64,000 nucleotides of DNA, taken from an uncultured Muribaculaceae bacterium. Its GTDB lineage: Bacteria > Bacteroidota > Bacteroidia > Bacteroidales > Muribaculaceae. Under the pieces are notes generated by a model that saw only the letters and a program-made list of their open reading frames with translations, was not told where the DNA came from and did no database searches. The DNA is taken from contig CAKUAR010000001.1 in assembly GCA_934636465.1 (NCBI GenBank), positions 124,001 to 188,000 of the forward strand, written 5' to 3'. Below, piece by piece: positions 24,747 to 33,932 of this stretch (the first letter of the stretch is position 1; each line of letters begins with the position of its first letter). The position numbers and the translations under genes are program-made.

Positions 24747-26789
24747 ATGACTAATAAAGAAATTATGGAAAAAGCAGCCAACAACATCAGAGTTTTGGCT
24801 GCGACTATGGTTGAAAAGGCAAAGTCTGGACACCCGGGCGGTGCTATGGGTGGAGCAGACTATATCAATGTGCTCTACTCAAAATATATAGTGAATGACC
24901 CAGACGACCCAACATGGTTTGGACGTGACCGTTTCTATTTGGACCCAGGCCACATGTCGCCAATGCTGTATCCGGTGCTTTGCTTGACTGGAAAATACAG
25001 CATAGCCGACTTGCAGCAGTTCCGCCAGTGGGGAAGTGTGACTCCTGGTCACCCAGAGCTTGACATAAAGAGAGGCATTGAGAACTCGTCAGGTCCACTT
25101 GGTCAAGGCCACGCAATAGCCGTTGGCTCGGCAATAGCAGAGCGTTTCATTGTAGCTCATTTCGGCGAGGAATTCGCTCACAAGACATACGCATTTATAA
25201 GCGACGGCGGAATACAGGAAGGTATTTCACAAGAAGTGGGCAGACTTGCCGGCTATCTGGGACTCAACAACCTGATAATGTTTTATGACAGCAACGATGT
25301 GCAGCTGTCAACCGACTGCGACGCAGTGTCGTCGGAAGACACGGCAGAAAAATATAAGGCTTGGCACTGGTTTGTGCAGGAAGTAGATGGCACTGACGCC
25401 GAAGCCATGGGCAAGGCTCTTGACAATGCTCTGCAAGAGAAAGACAGACCATCGCTGATAATAGGCCACACTGTGATGGGACGCGGCTGTGTGACTGCCG
25501 ACGGAAAGAACTTTGAGGGCCAGTGCAGCACTCACGGACAGCCATTGAGCAAGTCGGGCGCAAGCTATGAGAAAACTGTGGAGCACCTGGGCGGCGACCC
25601 ACAAGACCCATGGAAGATTTGGGCTGACGTGGAGGCTCTGTATGAAGCACGCAAGGAAGAATTGCGCGCGATAGTGGCAGAACGCAAGGCTGCCGAGAAA
25701 AAATGGCGCGAAGCCAACCCTGAAAAAGCAAAAGAGCTTGACAGCTACATAAATAATGTGGTGACACCTGTGGATTATAAGGCAATAAGCCACAAAGCAA
25801 ACATTGCAACGCGCGCAGCTTCGGCAGATGTGCTTGGTGTTCTTGCAGAAAAGGTGGGAAACATGATTGTGTCGTCGGCCGATTTGGCAAACAGCGACAA
25901 GACCGATGCTTTCTTGAAAAAGACCACGCCATTTGCTCCTAAGGACTTCAAAGGCGCATTCTTGCATGCTGGAGTATCGGAGTTGGGCATGACATCTATT
26001 ATAAACGGTATACTACTGCATGGAGGACTGATTGGCGCATGCGCCACATTCTTTGTGTTCTCGGATTACATGAAGCCAGCCGTGAGGCTTTCGGCTCTCA
26101 TGCAACTGCCGGTTAAGTTTATTTGGACTCACGACGCCTTTAGAGTGGGTGAGGACGGTGCCACACACGAACCAGTGGAGCAAGAGGCTCAGATAAGACT
26201 TCTTGAGGAATTGAAAAACCACGCTGGCGAGAACAGCCTGCTCGTGCTGCGTCCGGCCGACAGCGCAGAAACGTCGGTGGCCTGGAAGATGGCAATGGAG
26301 AACACTAAAACGCCAACAGCGCTTATATTGTCGCGCCAAAACATAGTGGACTTGCCTGCCCAAAACGGTGAGGGCTATGAAGCTCGCTACGAAGAGGCCC
26401 TTGGTGCAGAGCGCGGTGGATATGTGGTGAAGAAAGCTGCCGATGCCGATGTGATACTGATAGCCAACGGCTCGGAAGTGTCAACACTCTTTGCTGCTGA
26501 TGAAATACTCGCAGCCAAAGGCATAAAGACACAAATAGTGTCTGTTCCGTCAATAGGCTTGTTCTTGAATCAAAGCAAGGAGTATCGCGACAGCGTGATT
26601 CCTGAAGGTGTGCGCCGATTTGGCTTGACGTCAGGATTGCCATCAACGTTGCTGAAACTGATACCGGAGGGTACCATCTTCGGCTTAGACCACTTCGGTT
26701 TCTCGGCTCCTTATGGCGTGCTTGACGAGAAATTTGGTTTCACTGCACAGAATGTGGCAGAGCAAATAGAAGCTTTGGTTAAAGGCTAA
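24747..26789 (+). CDS. tkt: Transketolase
   Basis: Thiamine-diphosphate enzyme of the non-oxidative pentose phosphate pathway. The ATG at 24747 (MTNKEIMEKAANNIRVLA) is the natural family start; the frame extends 18 codons further up without similarity. The 680-residue protein shows KSGHPGGAMGGADY, the TPP-binding SDGGIQEGISQE...FYDSN segment, the pyrimidine domain with the phosphate-binding THDAFRVGEDGATHEPVEQ, and the C-terminal domain ending in FGLDHFGFSAP. Length is typical. The upstream 137 bp hold the previous terminator and only an imperfect promoter box. Confidence 0.96.
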   Translation: MTNKEIMEKAANNIRVLAATMVEKAKSGHPGGAMGGADYINVLYSKYIVNDPDDPTWFGRDRFYLDPGHMSPMLYPVLCLTGKYSIADLQQFRQWGSVTPGHPELDIKRGIENSSGPLGQGHAIAVGSAIAERFIVAHFGEEFAHKTYAFISDGGIQEGISQEVGRLAGYLGLNNLIMFYDSNDVQLSTDCDAVSSEDTAEKYKAWHWFVQEVDGTDAEAMGKALDNALQEKDRPSLIIGHTVMGRGCVTADGKNFEGQCSTHGQPLSKSGASYEKTVEHLGGDPQDPWKIWADVEALYEARKEELRAIVAERKAAEKKWREANPEKAKELDSYINNVVTPVDYKAISHKANIATRAASADVLGVLAEKVGNMIVSSADLANSDKTDAFLKKTTPFAPKDFKGAFLHAGVSELGMTSIINGILLHGGLIGACATFFVFSDYMKPAVRLSALMQLPVKFIWTHDAFRVGEDGATHEPVEQEAQIRLLEELKNHAGENSLLVLRPADSAETSVAWKMAMENTKTPTALILSRQNIVDLPAQNGEGYEARYEEALGAERGGYVVKKAADADVILIANGSEVSTLFAADEILAAKGIKTQIVSVPSIGLFLNQSKEYRDSVIPEGVRRFGLTSGLPSTLLKLIPEGTIFGLDHFGFSAPYGVLDEKFGFTAQNVAEQIEALVKG

Positions 26790-26845
26790 TAAATCAAAAA
26801 ATGTGATTTTTTTGCCTAAAGTATTAATTATTAAAAAAAAAGATA

Positions 26846-26853
26846 TATATTTG
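26846..26853 (+). promoter_or_regulatory. -7 box for ompA
   Basis: TATATTTG, with an AT-rich upstream tract; leader about 60 nt. Confidence 0.65.
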
Positions 26854-26920
26854 CACAACATTTTGGATTAGAATATAAATTAATTTATTGTTTAACAGAA
26901 ATAAAACAAAACGTAAGTCT

Positions 26921-28144
26921 ATGAAAAAGATTACTTTAACAGCACTTTTCTGTGCTATGTTCATGGCTCCTTCTGTTGTTAACGCACAGGAGGTGACCTA
27001 TGTTGAAGATCCTGCTCAAGGCTACACATTCAACCGTTTCCAGGACAACTGGTTTATTGAGGCTGAAGGTGGTGCAGGCGTTATGCTTTCACAAAAAGAT
27101 CAAGAAGCTGACTTTGGCGATCGCTATGGTTGGAAAGGTAACTTAGCTATTGGTAAATGGTTCTCACCAATTCTTGGTGTACGTTTGGGTGGTGAGTTCA
27201 ACCAAATGAAGGGTGTTGTTGACCCTAACGGCGTTAATGGTGCTCTTGGTGTACGCAAAGACAAAGAGAAAATCAATGGTTACTTCGCACAGCAGTTCAA
27301 CAATATCGGCGCTTTTGGTGACGTTATGTTGAACCTCACTAACTGGTGGTGCGGTTATCGTCCAGGCCGCGTTTACAACGCAGTTGCATACGCTGGTATG
27401 GGTGTTCACTGGGTATATGAAAAAGAGAACCAAGGTGAAGGCGACTGGAAATATGCTGCTGGTGCTGACCACTCACGTAACTTCAGCTTCCGCGCAGGTT
27501 TGTTAAACACATTTGCATTGAGCAAACATGTTAACTTCCTCCTTGACCTCCGCTTCGACATGCTTCAGGACCACGTAGATGGTTTTGGCCAAAGAACTTG
27601 GGTTGAGTATCCTTCAGTGTTGCTCGGTTTCTCTTACAAGTTCAACAAGACCGACTGGACTGCACCTGTTGTTCCTGTATGCCCAACATACAAATACACA
27701 GATGCTGAAGGTGACGCTCTCGTAGCTCGTCTGCAAGCTGCTGACGCTAAGATTGCTTCTCTGGAGCAACAACTTCGCGACTGCTTGAACAAGAAACCAG
27801 TTGAGCAAGCTAAGAGCGATGCTCCTCTTGCAACTATCTACTACCCAATCGGCAAATCTTACATCACTGGCGTTCAAAAGAAAGTCGTTAACGCTGTTGC
27901 TAACGTGATGACTCAAAACGATAAGAACTATGTTCTTACTGGTTGGGCTGATAACTACACTGGTTCTGCCAAAATCAACACTAAGCTCCGTAAGGCTCGT
28001 GTTGCTGGCGTGAAGAAAGCCCTCATTGGCAAGGGAGTAAAGGCAAGCCGTCTTGATGCTCAAATCAACGATGGTAACTTGACTAACTTCGGTGCTAAGA
28101 GCGCATCTCTTGACCGTGCCGTTACAATCAACGAAGCTAAATAA
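26921..28144 (+). CDS. OmpA family major outer membrane protein
   Basis: A 407-residue outer membrane protein tethering the membrane to peptidoglycan. The start at 26921 begins a signal peptide (MKKITLTALFCAMF...VNAQ). Residues about 40-255 form an N-terminal barrel, then a short coiled coil (ALVARLQAADAKIASLEQQL), then an OmpA-type domain (about 300-407) with ATIYYPIGKSYI and YVLTGWADNYTGSA...RKARVAGVKKAL. This resembles the OmpA of Bacteroides fragilis. Codon use is visibly different from neighbours (GGT, GCT, CGT and AAC dominate), as in highly expressed genes, and the promoter and terminator are both strong. Confidence 0.9.
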   Translation: MKKITLTALFCAMFMAPSVVNAQEVTYVEDPAQGYTFNRFQDNWFIEAEGGAGVMLSQKDQEADFGDRYGWKGNLAIGKWFSPILGVRLGGEFNQMKGVVDPNGVNGALGVRKDKEKINGYFAQQFNNIGAFGDVMLNLTNWWCGYRPGRVYNAVAYAGMGVHWVYEKENQGEGDWKYAAGADHSRNFSFRAGLLNTFALSKHVNFLLDLRFDMLQDHVDGFGQRTWVEYPSVLLGFSYKFNKTDWTAPVVPVCPTYKYTDAEGDALVARLQAADAKIASLEQQLRDCLNKKPVEQAKSDAPLATIYYPIGKSYITGVQKKVVNAVANVMTQNDKNYVLTGWADNYTGSAKINTKLRKARVAGVKKALIGKGVKASRLDAQINDGNLTNFGAKSASLDRAVTINEAK

Positions 28145-28170
28145 TCATAACAGATATATTTAACTGAATG

Positions 28171-28199
28171 ACGCGCCCCAGAAATGGGGCGCGTTTTTT
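28171..28199 (+). terminator. Terminator after ompA
   Basis: Perfect 10-bp GC-rich stem (28171-28180 with 28185-28194), GAAA tetraloop, T6. Confidence 0.95.
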
Positions 28200-28218
28200 G
28201 TGCTTATTTGCTTGTTAT

Positions 28219-28320
28219 ACGCGTACCTATGGCACGCAGTTTATTGGGGGGCTGATACCCGCGACCGTCGCTGTCGCTCCTCAGTCGTGGGTTATGCAGA
28301 AACGTGTACCTTCTGTACAC
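28219..28320. repeat. Hairpin-rich intergenic repeat, copy A
   Basis: 102 nt matching 40218-40319 with about 81% identity by my hand alignment and no gaps. Layout: a 19-nt hairpin unit (28219-28237), a 43-nt core (28252-28294; 41 of 43 identical to copy B) that closes as a large stem-loop via ACCCGCGAC/GTCGTGGGT, and a second 19-nt unit (28302-28320). A third, weaker unit is at 28376-28394. Open frames across it are not convincing coding sequence. Confidence 0.85.
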
Positions 28321-28598
28321 TGTGCTGCCTTGGTGGAACGTCCCACGTGGATTGTCGTGGCATACAAAAGTGTTATATGTGGCCTTTGGCACATTGCCGC
28401 TGTGGTGGCATGGGTTGGTGTTGTACGCGTTTGTCTTGGTGGTGGTTGAAAATTAAGTTTCTCGTGTGTGGTGGAGGTGTGGAGGATTGTTGTTTTTTTG
28501 ACGGGATAAATGGGTTTAGGGGATTAACAATTTGCATGGCAACGTAATTATTGCGAATTTTGCACACAAATTGTTGAACACTACTTTTTGGGAAATCA
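28321..28598. other. G/T-rich noncoding tail after repeat copy A
   Basis: About 180 nt with a strong G+T bias on the plus strand, then an AT-rich stretch before the MATE gene. No exact TAnnTTTG box; GAATTTTG near 28555-28562 is the nearest match. A similar G/T-rich tail follows copy B. Confidence 0.55.
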
Positions 28599-30023
28599 TT
28601 GCCTCTTATAAAATCAAATAAAGATGCCCTTTTGGCCTTAATCAGAACTGGGCAGGAATTGACTTTAGGACAACAGTTAAGGCTGACGTTTTTGCTCAGT
28701 TTGCCTGCTGTGCTTGCACAGTTGTCGTCGATAGTGATGCAGTATATTGACGCGTCGATGGTGGGCTGTCTGGGTGCTGACGATTCTGCTTCGATAGGAC
28801 TTGTGTCAACGACGATTTGGCTGTTTGGCGGCATTTGCAGCGCGGCAGCATCGGGTTTCGCCGTGCAGATAGCTCACTTGATGGGCTCATCGAAAATGGG
28901 CGACGCAAGAAACGTGGCACGTCAGGCAATATTGGTGTGTACGGCTTTTGGCTTGATAATGATGTCGCTGGGCATAATGATAAGCGACAATTTGCCGCAT
29001 TGGCTTGGCGGAAATGAGAATATAGTGGAGAAAGCGTCGCAATATTTCTTGGTGTTTTCATTTTGTGTTCCGTTTGTGCAGCTGAATTTCTTGGCTGCGG
29101 CTGCGCTGCGCTGTAGCGGCAACATAAAAATACCAAGCATGCTTAACATAATGATGTGTGTGCTCGATGTGATTTTCAATTTCGTGTTCATATTCGACTC
29201 CCACACCATAGATGCTGGACTGCTGACAATATATGTGCCCGGAATGGGGCTTGGCGTGGTGGGTGCGGCTTGGGGAACGGCCGTGTCGGAGGTGATTACG
29301 TGCTGCACGATGCTCTTTTTCCTGTATTATAAGTCAGGAGAAATGGCCATAGGCAGGTTTAGCGGCAGCTACAAGCCAACTATGCCGACACTGAAAAAAG
29401 CACTGCGCATAGGTCTGCCAATGGGATTGCAAAACATAGTGATGAACACTGCACAGATAGTGTCAACAACTATTGTGGCTCCGCTTGGCAGTGTGGCTCT
29501 TGCAGCCAACTCGTTTGCTATAACAGCCGAAAGTCTGTGTTACATGCCAGGATATGGCATTGCCGAGGCTGCAACCACTCTGGTGGGGCAAAGCTTTGGC
29601 GCAAAGCGGAAGCAACTGACCATAAGTTTTGCTAAAATATCGATTGGCATGGGAATGGCTGTTATGGCCGTTATGGGAGTGGTGCTCTATTTCGGCGCTT
29701 CGACAATGCTTGGAATAATGACTCCAGTGGCCAATGTGGTTAGCATGGGAACGGAGGCTTTGCAGATAGAGGCTTTTGCAGAACCGCTGTTTGGCGCTTC
29801 GATTGTGGCATACGGTGTGTGTGTGGGTGCTGGCGATACTCTTGTGCCGTGCTTGATGAATTTCTTCAGCATGTGGGCTGTGAGGCTCACGCTGGCGGCC
29901 TCGCTTGCGCCTACGCTTGGACTGAAAGGCGTGTGGACCGCAATGTGTGTGGAATTGTGTTTCAGAGGTTGCATATATCTGTATAGGATAAGGTCGAAGA
30001 AATGGCTTAAAAAGATGGGCTGA
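28599..30023 (+). CDS. MATE family multidrug/toxin exporter
   Basis: A roughly 474-residue inner membrane antiporter with 12 predicted helices in two MatE repeats; both halves show the expected start after a gap of about 220 residues (LPAVLAQLSSIVMQYIDASMVG and GLPMGLQNIVMNTAQIVSTTIV). It probably exports cationic compounds in exchange for Na+ or H+. There is no in-frame ATG before the first helix: the frame opens at 28578 and the best candidate is TTG at 28599, so the N-terminus is uncertain. The DUF4186 gene begins 18 nt after its stop. Confidence 0.88.
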   Translation: MPLIKSNKDALLALIRTGQELTLGQQLRLTFLLSLPAVLAQLSSIVMQYIDASMVGCLGADDSASIGLVSTTIWLFGGICSAAASGFAVQIAHLMGSSKMGDARNVARQAILVCTAFGLIMMSLGIMISDNLPHWLGGNENIVEKASQYFLVFSFCVPFVQLNFLAAAALRCSGNIKIPSMLNIMMCVLDVIFNFVFIFDSHTIDAGLLTIYVPGMGLGVVGAAWGTAVSEVITCCTMLFFLYYKSGEMAIGRFSGSYKPTMPTLKKALRIGLPMGLQNIVMNTAQIVSTTIVAPLGSVALAANSFAITAESLCYMPGYGIAEAATTLVGQSFGAKRKQLTISFAKISIGMGMAVMAVMGVVLYFGASTMLGIMTPVANVVSMGTEALQIEAFAEPLFGASIVAYGVCVGAGDTLVPCLMNFFSMWAVRLTLAASLAPTLGLKGVWTAMCVELCFRGCIYLYRIRSKKWLKKMG

Positions 30024-30041
30024 AAAAACAGAATTGTTGCG

Positions 30042-30482
30042 GTGACTGGCAGTGGAGATGAAATATCGTTGTTTCCTGACGAGAATGAGTCTTGTGAGCA
30101 TTATGAGGCTCAAGACTTAGATGCTTATGCTCCACTTTTTGCACGGCTCGCGGCATCGCCGTTTCGCAGCAAATTTCACTTGAAGCAACGGGATTTGGAT
30201 TACATAAAGCAAAAAGGACTTGCCACAGTGAGGCATCATGCTTGTGACTTTGTGGCCAGACGGCTTGCTCCGGCTGTCATAGCAAATGACGGCAAGCAGA
30301 CACCAATGCGTGGCCACCCTGTGTTTTTGGCGCAACATGCAACCGGCTGCTGTTGCCGCGGGTGCTTGCAAAAATGGCATGGAATAGAGAAAGGTCGTGA
30401 CCTTACCAGCGAGGAACAGCAGCGTGTGGTGAATGTGCTAATGGCATGGATTGAAAAGGAAATTAGACGCAACGCAAGATGA
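30042..30482 (+). CDS. DUF4186 protein
   Basis: A 146-residue cytoplasmic protein of the DUF4186 family, function unknown. Family blocks are easily seen: FRSKFHLKQRDLDYI, RHHACDFVARRLAPA, NDGKQTPMRGHPVFLAQHAT and CCRGCLQKWHGI. The Cys/His cluster (QHATGCCCRGC...WH) could bind a metal. I place the start at GTG 30042, since no in-frame ATG precedes the conserved region; the first 25 residues are poorly conserved in such proteins, so the start is uncertain. Probably co-transcribed with the MATE gene. Confidence 0.85.
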   Translation: MTGSGDEISLFPDENESCEHYEAQDLDAYAPLFARLAASPFRSKFHLKQRDLDYIKQKGLATVRHHACDFVARRLAPAVIANDGKQTPMRGHPVFLAQHATGCCCRGCLQKWHGIEKGRDLTSEEQQRVVNVLMAWIEKEIRRNAR

Positions 30483-30505
30483 AGTTGCATGAATTGTGGA
30501 ATAAA

Positions 30506-30543
30506 ACAAGCCCACGGCAGATTGTGCGTTGCCGTGGGCTTGT
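30506..30543 (-). terminator. Terminator of the nqr operon (possibly bidirectional)
   Basis: Perfect 14-bp stem (30506-30519 with 30530-30543), 10-nt loop; the T-rich side lies on the minus strand, where nqrF ends. Confidence 0.85.
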
Positions 30544-30614
30544 TGTGTGTGTTATATATGCATGTGTGTCTGTTGTGACACAAAGCGACGTTTTCGTCTG
30601 TAAAATCTTGTGTT

Positions 30615-31907
30615 TTAGCCGAAATTGTCGAAGTGAATGGATTCGGGGTCAACACCCAGCTTGTCGAGCACGTCCATCACGGTCTTGCTCATCATGGCAG
30701 GGCCGCACATGTAGTATTCGCAATCTTCTGGGGCTTCGTGATTTTTCAAATAGGTGTCATACATCACTGGAGCCACAAATCCGGCTGTGTACTTGATGCC
30801 AGCGGCATCGGCTTCTGGGTCGGGACGGTCGAGAGCCAAGTGGAAATGAAAATTAGGAAATTCCTTTTCGAGTTCGAGGAAATCGTTGAGATAGAACACC
30901 TCGCTGATGGAACGTGCGCCATAGAAGAAGTGCATCTGTCGGTCGGTGCAGTGCAACGTGCGCGTCATGTGCATGATTTGTGCCCTAAGAGGAGCCATAC
31001 CGGCACCACCACCAATCCAAATCATCTCTTTCTTGGAATTGAATATGGGGTGGAAGTCGCCATAAGGGCCACTCATTATGACCTTGTCGCCTGGCTTGAG
31101 GGTAAAAATGTATGACGAGGCAATGCCAGGCATAACGTCTTGGAAACCCACTTGTGGCTTTGGCTTGAATGGCGGGGTGGCAATTCTGACGGTGAGCATG
31201 AAGCGGTCGCCCTCGGCAGGATAGTTGGCCATAGAATAGGCTCTAACCGTTGGCTCGGTGTTCTTGCACTTGAGCGAGAACATGTTGAACTTTTTCCAGA
31301 TAGGCAAGTATTTGTCGCCAATAGAGGCTTTGTCAATGTCTTTGTCATAATCCATCTCGAAAGCAGGAATACGAATTTGTGCATAGCTGCCTGGAATGAA
31401 GTCCATGTGCTCGCCCTCTGGCAAGGCAACGATAAGCTCCTTGATGAACGATGAAACATTATTGTTGCTCACAACAGTACATTCATATTCCTTGATGTCG
31501 AGAACAGAGTCGGGGACTTGAATGTCGAGGTTGTCTTTGACCTTGACTTGGCAGCTAAGGCGCCAATGGTCGTTTTGCTCCTTGTGGCTGAAATGAACGG
31601 CCTCGGTGGGAAGAATGTCGCCACCGCCCTTGAGCACCTGCACCTTGCACTGGCCACATGAGCCTTTGCCGCCGCATGCGCTGCTGACCATGATGCCTTG
31701 GTCGTGGAGCGTGGTTAGCAAAGACGAGCCTGTGTTGACATCGAGAATTTTCTTTCCGTTATTGACATTAATCTTGACGGAGCCAGATGCCACGAGATAG
31801 TGCTTGGCCACCAGGAGAATGACCACCAAAAGCAGGGTCACAATCAGAAATATGACTGCACTTGCGCAAATGGTCAGGTTTTGAGTGTTTAGTAATATCT
31901 TATCCAT
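30615..31907 (-). CDS. nqrF: Na+-translocating NADH:quinone reductase subunit F
   Basis: Entry subunit of the sodium-pumping NADH dehydrogenase: takes electrons from NADH via FAD to a 2Fe-2S centre. The 430-residue protein has one N-terminal membrane helix, a ferredoxin domain with C-x5-C-x2-C-x31-C (Cys78, 84, 87, 119), a FAD-binding RAYSMANYP motif and an NADH-binding GGGAGMAPLRAQ, ending in the family-typical HFDNFG. Last gene of nqrABCDEF, 12 nt after nqrE. Confidence 0.97.
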   Translation of the reverse strand: MDKILLNTQNLTICASAVIFLIVTLLLVVILLVAKHYLVASGSVKINVNNGKKILDVNTGSSLLTTLHDQGIMVSSACGGKGSCGQCKVQVLKGGGDILPTEAVHFSHKEQNDHWRLSCQVKVKDNLDIQVPDSVLDIKEYECTVVSNNNVSSFIKELIVALPEGEHMDFIPGSYAQIRIPAFEMDYDKDIDKASIGDKYLPIWKKFNMFSLKCKNTEPTVRAYSMANYPAEGDRFMLTVRIATPPFKPKPQVGFQDVMPGIASSYIFTLKPGDKVIMSGPYGDFHPIFNSKKEMIWIGGGAGMAPLRAQIMHMTRTLHCTDRQMHFFYGARSISEVFYLNDFLELEKEFPNFHFHLALDRPDPEADAAGIKYTAGFVAPVMYDTYLKNHEAPEDCEYYMCGPAMMSKTVMDVLDKLGVDPESIHFDNFG

Positions 31908-31919
31908 GATGTGTGTAAA

Positions 31920-32534
31920 TCATAATTTGATGCCCATGAAGCTCATGAAGGCAATGCCCATTAAACCAGTGATGATGAATGTAATGCCGATGCCCTTGAG
32001 GCCGGCAGGAACATTGCTGTAAGACAACTTTTCGCGTATGGCAGCCAGGCCAACAATGGCGAGAAGCCAGCCTATGCCGGAGCCTGCGCCATAGACGGTG
32101 GCTGTGAGGCAAGAGCCGAAGTCGCGCTGCTGCATGAATAAGGCTCCACCCAGAATTGCGCAGTTGACGGCGATGAGCGGCAAGAAAATGCCGAGTTGAT
32201 TGTAAAGCTTTGGAGAGTATTTCTCAACAGCCATCTCAACCAGCTGTGTGGCCGATGCAATGACGGCAATGAACATGATTAGGCCCAAAAAACTTAAATC
32301 GACAGATGCCAATGATGGACTGAGCCATGCGAGTGCTCCAGGCTGCAAGATGTAGGTGTCGAGAAGATAGTTGAGCGGTAGTGTGACGATGAGCATGAAC
32401 GTTACAGCCACACCCAGGCCAAATGCGGTCTTGACATTTTTGGAAACGGCCAAGAACGAGCACATTCCCAAAAAGTAAGAGAATATCATGTTGTCGATGA
32501 ATATCGACTTGACGAATAAATTCAATTCTTCCAT
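31920..32534 (-). CDS. nqrE: Na+-translocating NADH:quinone reductase subunit E
   Basis: A 204-residue integral membrane subunit with six hydrophobic helices, start [25 protein letters not shown] and the conserved [13 protein letters not shown] and [16 protein letters not shown]. Together with NqrD it forms a pseudo-symmetrical pair that holds an intramembrane iron centre bound by cysteines; the cysteine in VNCAIL (and FLGMCSF in helix 1) fit that. Separated by 19 nt from nqrD and 12 nt from nqrF. Confidence 0.97.
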   Translation of the reverse strand: MEELNLFVKSIFIDNMIFSYFLGMCSFLAVSKNVKTAFGLGVAVTFMLIVTLPLNYLLDTYILQPGALAWLSPSLASVDLSFLGLIMFIAVIASATQLVEMAVEKYSPKLYNQLGIFLPLIAVNCAILGGALFMQQRDFGSCLTATVYGAGSGIGWLLAIVGLAAIREKLSYSNVPAGLKGIGITFIITGLMGIAFMSFMGIKL

Positions 32535-32553
32535 TTTGATTGAGGTTTAATGG

Positions 32554-33177
32554 TTATTTTTCTTGAAGCTCCTTGTTGCGTGAGCGATGAACCCAGATGA
32601 TGCAAGCCACGGTGATGAGAGCCATAGGCGGCAAAATCATGAGTCCGTTGTTTTGATAGCCCATATCGTAGAGAGCCTGTGGCACCACGGCATAGCCAAG
32701 AATGGTGCCGGAGCCAAGCAACTCGCGGAAGAAAGCGACAATGATGAGAATTATGGCGTAGCCAAGACCGTTGCCGATGCCGTCGAGAAAAGCCGGCCAA
32801 GGGCGGTGGCTCAATGCAAAGGCCTCAAGACGACCCATAAGAATACAGTTGGTGATTATGAGTCCGATGAACACCGATAGCTGCTTGCTGACGTCGTAGT
32901 CGTAGGCAATGAGGAACTGCTGCACGATGATAACGAGAGCGGCTACCACCACCAACTGCACAATGATGCGAATAGTGGAAGGAATGGTCTTGCGAATGAG
33001 AGAGATGATGACATTGGAAAAGGCAAGAACCGCTGTGACTGACAAACCCATCACGATGGCTGGCTTGAGGCTTGCCGTGACAGCCAGGGTGGAGCAGATG
33101 CCGAGAATCTGGACGAGAACCGGGTTGTCCTTGGATAAAGGATTGAACAGGGCCTCTTTATTAAATTTTGAAATCAT
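32554..33177 (-). CDS. nqrD: Na+-translocating NADH:quinone reductase subunit D
   Basis: A 207-residue membrane subunit, paralogous to NqrE. I start it at the ATG at 33177 (MISKFNKEALFNPLSKDNPVLVQILGICSTLAV); the frame continues upstream but without similarity. Conserved segments are NPVLVQILGICS and FIGLIITNCILMGRLEAFA, each with the cysteine expected to ligate the shared iron centre. It lies 25 nt after the nqrC stop. Confidence 0.96.
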   Translation of the reverse strand: MISKFNKEALFNPLSKDNPVLVQILGICSTLAVTASLKPAIVMGLSVTAVLAFSNVIISLIRKTIPSTIRIIVQLVVVAALVIIVQQFLIAYDYDVSKQLSVFIGLIITNCILMGRLEAFALSHRPWPAFLDGIGNGLGYAIILIIVAFFRELLGSGTILGYAVVPQALYDMGYQNNGLMILPPMALITVACIIWVHRSRNKELQEK

Positions 33178-33202
33178 ATTCTGATAATTAAATAAACTCA
33201 AA

Positions 33203-33925
33203 TTAATTATTGCTCTGCTGAGCGTTGACTTTCTGGAGGAAGCGGTCGTAGCACTTGAGGCAGTCGTGAAGCATTGACTGCACGCCGCGGCTTGTGATGG
33301 TGGCACCAGATATGGCGTCAACGTAGTCGGCACCATCGGTGCTTTTTTGTCCTTTTTTCAGCACATCAACTGACTTGAACGTGCCGTCTTTGAACAACTG
33401 TTTGCCCACGAAACGCTGCTGGAAGTCGGCATCAGTGATGCGTGCGCCAAGGCCTGGCGTTTCGCTTGCGTGTGAGTAGGAAGTGCCATAGATGGTACTT
33501 CCGTCGGCGTTGACCGCAACGTAGCCCCAAATGGCTCCCCACAGGCCTGCGCCATAGACGGGGAGAATGTATTTCGTGCCGTCGGTGGTGCTACACACAT
33601 ACACCGGCAGCTTGCGTTGGGCAGAGTCGAGCTTCACGTTGCTCTTCATGTCGATGTTGAAAGCTGAATTTTCAGCAGAGTCAATGACGTTGCCGTCGGC
33701 ATTGACCAAAAACTGCTTGACGATGTGCTCTGTGAAGAGTGACTTGACATTGCTGTCGTCGGCACTTATGTTGAGTGCGCTTAGAATTTGTTTACGCTTG
33801 TCGTTGGCAATGTTTTCGTCTTGAGTGGGTTTTAATGCCATATATACAAAGGCCAAAACTGTGCCTACGAGCAATACCATGATTGCCGAGTAGATTATTT
33901 GATAGGAGTTGCTATTCTTGTTCAT
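33203..33925 (-). CDS. nqrC: Na+-translocating NADH:quinone reductase subunit C
   Basis: A 240-residue subunit with one N-terminal membrane anchor (IIYSAIMVLLVGTVLAFVYM) and a periplasmic FMN domain. Start chosen at 33925 (MNKNSNSYQ), immediately before the anchor; 7 nt separate it from the nqrB stop. The flavin attachment motif SGATITS (residues 206-212) is present, with FMN bound covalently to threonine through a phosphoester by ApbE, which is not in this window. Confidence 0.96.
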   Translation of the reverse strand: MNKNSNSYQIIYSAIMVLLVGTVLAFVYMALKPTQDENIANDKRKQILSALNISADDSNVKSLFTEHIVKQFLVNADGNVIDSAENSAFNIDMKSNVKLDSAQRKLPVYVCSTTDGTKYILPVYGAGLWGAIWGYVAVNADGSTIYGTSYSHASETPGLGARITDADFQQRFVGKQLFKDGTFKSVDVLKKGQKSTDGADYVDAISGATITSRGVQSMLHDCLKCYDRFLQKVNAQQSNN

Positions 33926-33932
33926 GACCTTT

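Noticed and set aside
28168..28449. Open frame of 93 codons over repeat copy A (and 40191-40454 over copy B)
   Set aside because: Frames exist in both copies, but changes between copies fit stem pairing rather than protein conservation, Cys/Trp content is abnormal, and one starts inside the terminator. I treat them as noncoding.
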